From: Candidula unifasciata
Lineage: Eukaryota > Mollusca > Gastropoda > Stylommatophora > Geomitridae
Direction of reading: 5' to 3'
NCBI GenBank assembly: GCA_905116865.2
Contig: CAJHNH020008543.1
Location: forward strand, 854,606-918,605
Length of the DNA: 64,000 nucleotides
Shown: positions 62,239 to 64,000 of the stretch, one piece after another
How positions within the stretch are numbered: position 1 is the stretch's first letter
Layout: each line of letters starts with the position of its first letter
Notes under the pieces: generated by a model
What the model was told of the DNA's origin: nothing
Database searches by the model: none
Seen by the model: the letters and a program-made list of their open reading frames with translations, nothing else
Made by a program: the position numbers and the translations under genes

Positions 62239-62445
62239 CTGGGATGTACCAATGTAAAAAATGTATCAAGTCAACATAAGGTCAAGGACATTTCAAAGGG
62301 GCATGAAACTGACTTAACCTGCAGGAGGTAAGATGAGATGAGAGGACTGACTCTATTCACTACAACTCTATGTTGCACAAGTTGGAGAAAATGCAAGCTT
62401 TTCTTTTTACAACTCCGTACATTTTAATTTAGTCATTTAATTTCC

Positions 62446-62450
<5 letters not shown>

Positions 62451-62535
<85 letters not shown>
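62451..62535. repeat. (CT)n microsatellite
   Basis: An almost pure CT run of about 40 units. Confidence 0.97.
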
Positions 62536-62537
<2 letters not shown>

Positions 62538-62554
62538 ACAGACCTGCAAACATT

Positions 62555-62645
62555 TGGTATCACTAACTGGAAAGAAAAGGTCAACCAGAAAGAGGAATGG
62601 AGGCGGGTGATATCTGCAGCAATGAACCTCAAGGGCTCGAAATGC
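62555..62645 (+). mobile_element. LINE 3' end, AAG-tailed family
   Basis: FGITNWKEKVNQKEEWRRVI, SAAMNLKGSKC then a stop; same wording as the fragment at 29.9-30.1 kb. It runs directly into the AAG tract. Confidence 0.72.
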
Positions 62646-62835
62646 TGAAGAAGAAGAAAAAGAAGAACAAGAAGAAGAAGAAGAAGAAGAAGAAGAAGAA
62701 GAAGAAGAAGAAGAAGAAGAAGAAGAAGAAGAAGAAAAAGAAGAAGAAGAAGAAGAAGAAGAAGAAGAAGAAGAAGAAAAAGAAGAAAAAGAAGAAGAAG
62801 AAGAAGAAGAAGAAGAAGAAGAAGAAGAAGAAGAT
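62646..62835 (+). repeat. (AAG)n microsatellite at LINE 3' end
   Basis: About 60 AAG units with a few AAA interruptions, in the position of the LINE tail. Confidence 0.95.
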
Positions 62836-63084
62836 GAAGAAGAGACATACTAAGGAGGAAATCGGAGCACTTGTGATCATATCCGATGTCTGATGAAGTT
62901 GATCTATAACTGCAAAAACAATAATTGTGTGCTGCCTCCACAATGAAGGTTGGCTAAAATGTTACACTGTCATTAGGAATATTACAGGGTCAAGGGGGGG
63001 GGGGCATCTATTCCATGGTGTGATTCTCATACCACTGTCAAAAACCTTTAGGAGACGTTTAAAAAAATGCACCTGCACATTCTT

Positions 63085-64000
63085 CTTCTTCTTCTGCCTT
63101 TCTATCCTCCAATGGAGCATAGGCCCTCAACCAACTCACGCCAAGTCGTTCTATCCTTCGCCATTACATGGAGCTCTCCCCATGTCCTCCCAATCTTTCT
63201 AACTTTATTCTCCAGCTCTCTTCTCCATGTGTTTTTTGGCCTTCCTTTATTTCTATGCCCCTGTGGGTTCCAATGCAAAGACATTCTAGTTATGCTGTTC
63301 TCCTGTTTTCTCAGTGTGTGCCCTATCCAACGCCAGCGTCTTTTCCTCACCTCCTGATCCACTGGAGCCTGTTTAGTTCTCTCCCAAAGTTCTACATTAG
63401 TTATTCTATCATACCATTTTATTCCCTCTATTCTGCGCAGGCACCAGTTAATGAATGTCTGTAATTTATTAGTAATTGCCTTGGTTTTTCTCCATGTTTC
63501 CGCCCCATACAATAGTACTGATTTGACATAAGAATTAAAAATTTTTAGTTTAATATTTCTTTTAATTTCTTTTGACCTCCACAAATTCACTAGTGCTATG
63601 AAAGCCCCTCTTGCCTTTGTATTCTTATTTTAATATCTCTATCAGTTCCTCCATCTTTATCTACATTACTGCCTAAATAGGTGTACGACTCCACGTCTTG
63701 GAGTGGGGTGCCATTAAGAGAAACCACATTACTATTTGCCTGATTTATTCTCATTATCTTTGTCTTTCCTTTATGGATTTTCAGACCAAGCTGCTGTGAT
63801 CTCACATTAAGTATATTTAATTTATCTTGTATCTGATTCCGTGAATGGGACAGAAGGGCAATATCATCAGCGAAGTCCAGATCATCAAGCTGTTTTGTAG
63901 GGGTCCACTGAATTCCATTCTTGGTGTTAGCAGTTACTGTTTTCATAGTCCAGTCTATAGTCAGTAAAAATAAGAGAGGCGACAAGAGACATTAGAATAT
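63085..64000 (-). mobile_element. LINE reverse transcriptase, 3' part, AAG-tailed (continues past window)
   Basis: The minus strand reads LDFADDIALLSHSRNQ (catalytic FADD), LGLKIHKGKTKIMRIN, YTYLGSNVDKDGGTDRDIKI, then a frame break near 63600. SVLLYGAETWRKTKAITNK, RWRWIGHTLRK and GRPKNTWRRELE follow, with a stop and an (AAG)n end at 63080-63093. This is the palm-to-thumb and C-terminal region; fingers and endonuclease would lie beyond 64000. It is the youngest-looking LINE here, with only one break seen. Confidence 0.9.

Noticed and set aside
62597..62941. Poly-Lys and poly-Leu/Phe frames on both strands
   Set aside because: They are the (AAG)n tract at a LINE 3' end read in different phases.
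1..64000. Prokaryotic gene cluster, toxin-antitoxin or phage-type system
   Set aside because: The window has spliced exons, SINEs, LINEs and minisatellites throughout, with no operon-like set of frames.

Overview
The window is animal nuclear DNA. It holds one spliced gene in 37 short exons with GT-AG introns, and the introns are packed with SINEs, LINE remnants and minisatellites. The protein reads as an invertebrate orthologue of the kinesin-3 motor UNC-104/KIF1A/KIF1B. Its wording is closer to the arthropod UNC-104 that I recall than to vertebrate KIF1A. The repeat load and intron sizes suggest a mollusc or other lophotrochozoan, but that is an inference.

The whole window is essentially this gene on the minus strand. 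The first exon visible (62163-62238) encodes the middle of the motor domain. The N-terminal motor exons lie beyond base 64000. Reading downwards come the rest of the motor and neck (exons 1-3 as numbered here), the coiled coil (4-5), the FHA domain (6-8), further coiled coils (9-11), the long conserved KIF1 stalk (12-29), a variable linker (30-32) and a C-terminal PH domain (33-35). The last coding exon is at 1184-1223, with a TGA stop at 1184-1186. With one of two alternative exons 15, the exons sum to 4176 nt, exactly 1391 codons plus stop, with every splice phase matching.

The introns hold several layers of repeats. (1) SINE family A is tRNA-derived, with about 18 copies, several bounded by 11-15 bp target-site duplications. 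(2) SINE family B ends in (AAG)n, with eight copies, one with a 13 bp duplication. (3) Three or four smaller dispersed repeat families are present. (4) Decayed non-LTR retrotransposons fall into two groups: one carries RNase H and has an AACTC-type tail, the other carries an FADD-type reverse transcriptase and often an AAG or ATC tail. (5) A probable solo LTR, a TTAA-flanked piggyBac-type MITE and an apparently unnamed TIR element are also present. (6) About twenty minisatellites and microsatellites occur.

The most interesting points are these. Two tandem alternative exons 15 have the same phase. A 33 bp minisatellite begins on the 5' splice donor of exon 22 and stays in frame, so decoy donors could add 11-residue repeats. 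A 644 bp TIR element contains its own minisatellite. Several nested insertions can be ordered in time. I see no prokaryotic system, no CRISPR array and no second protein-coding host gene.
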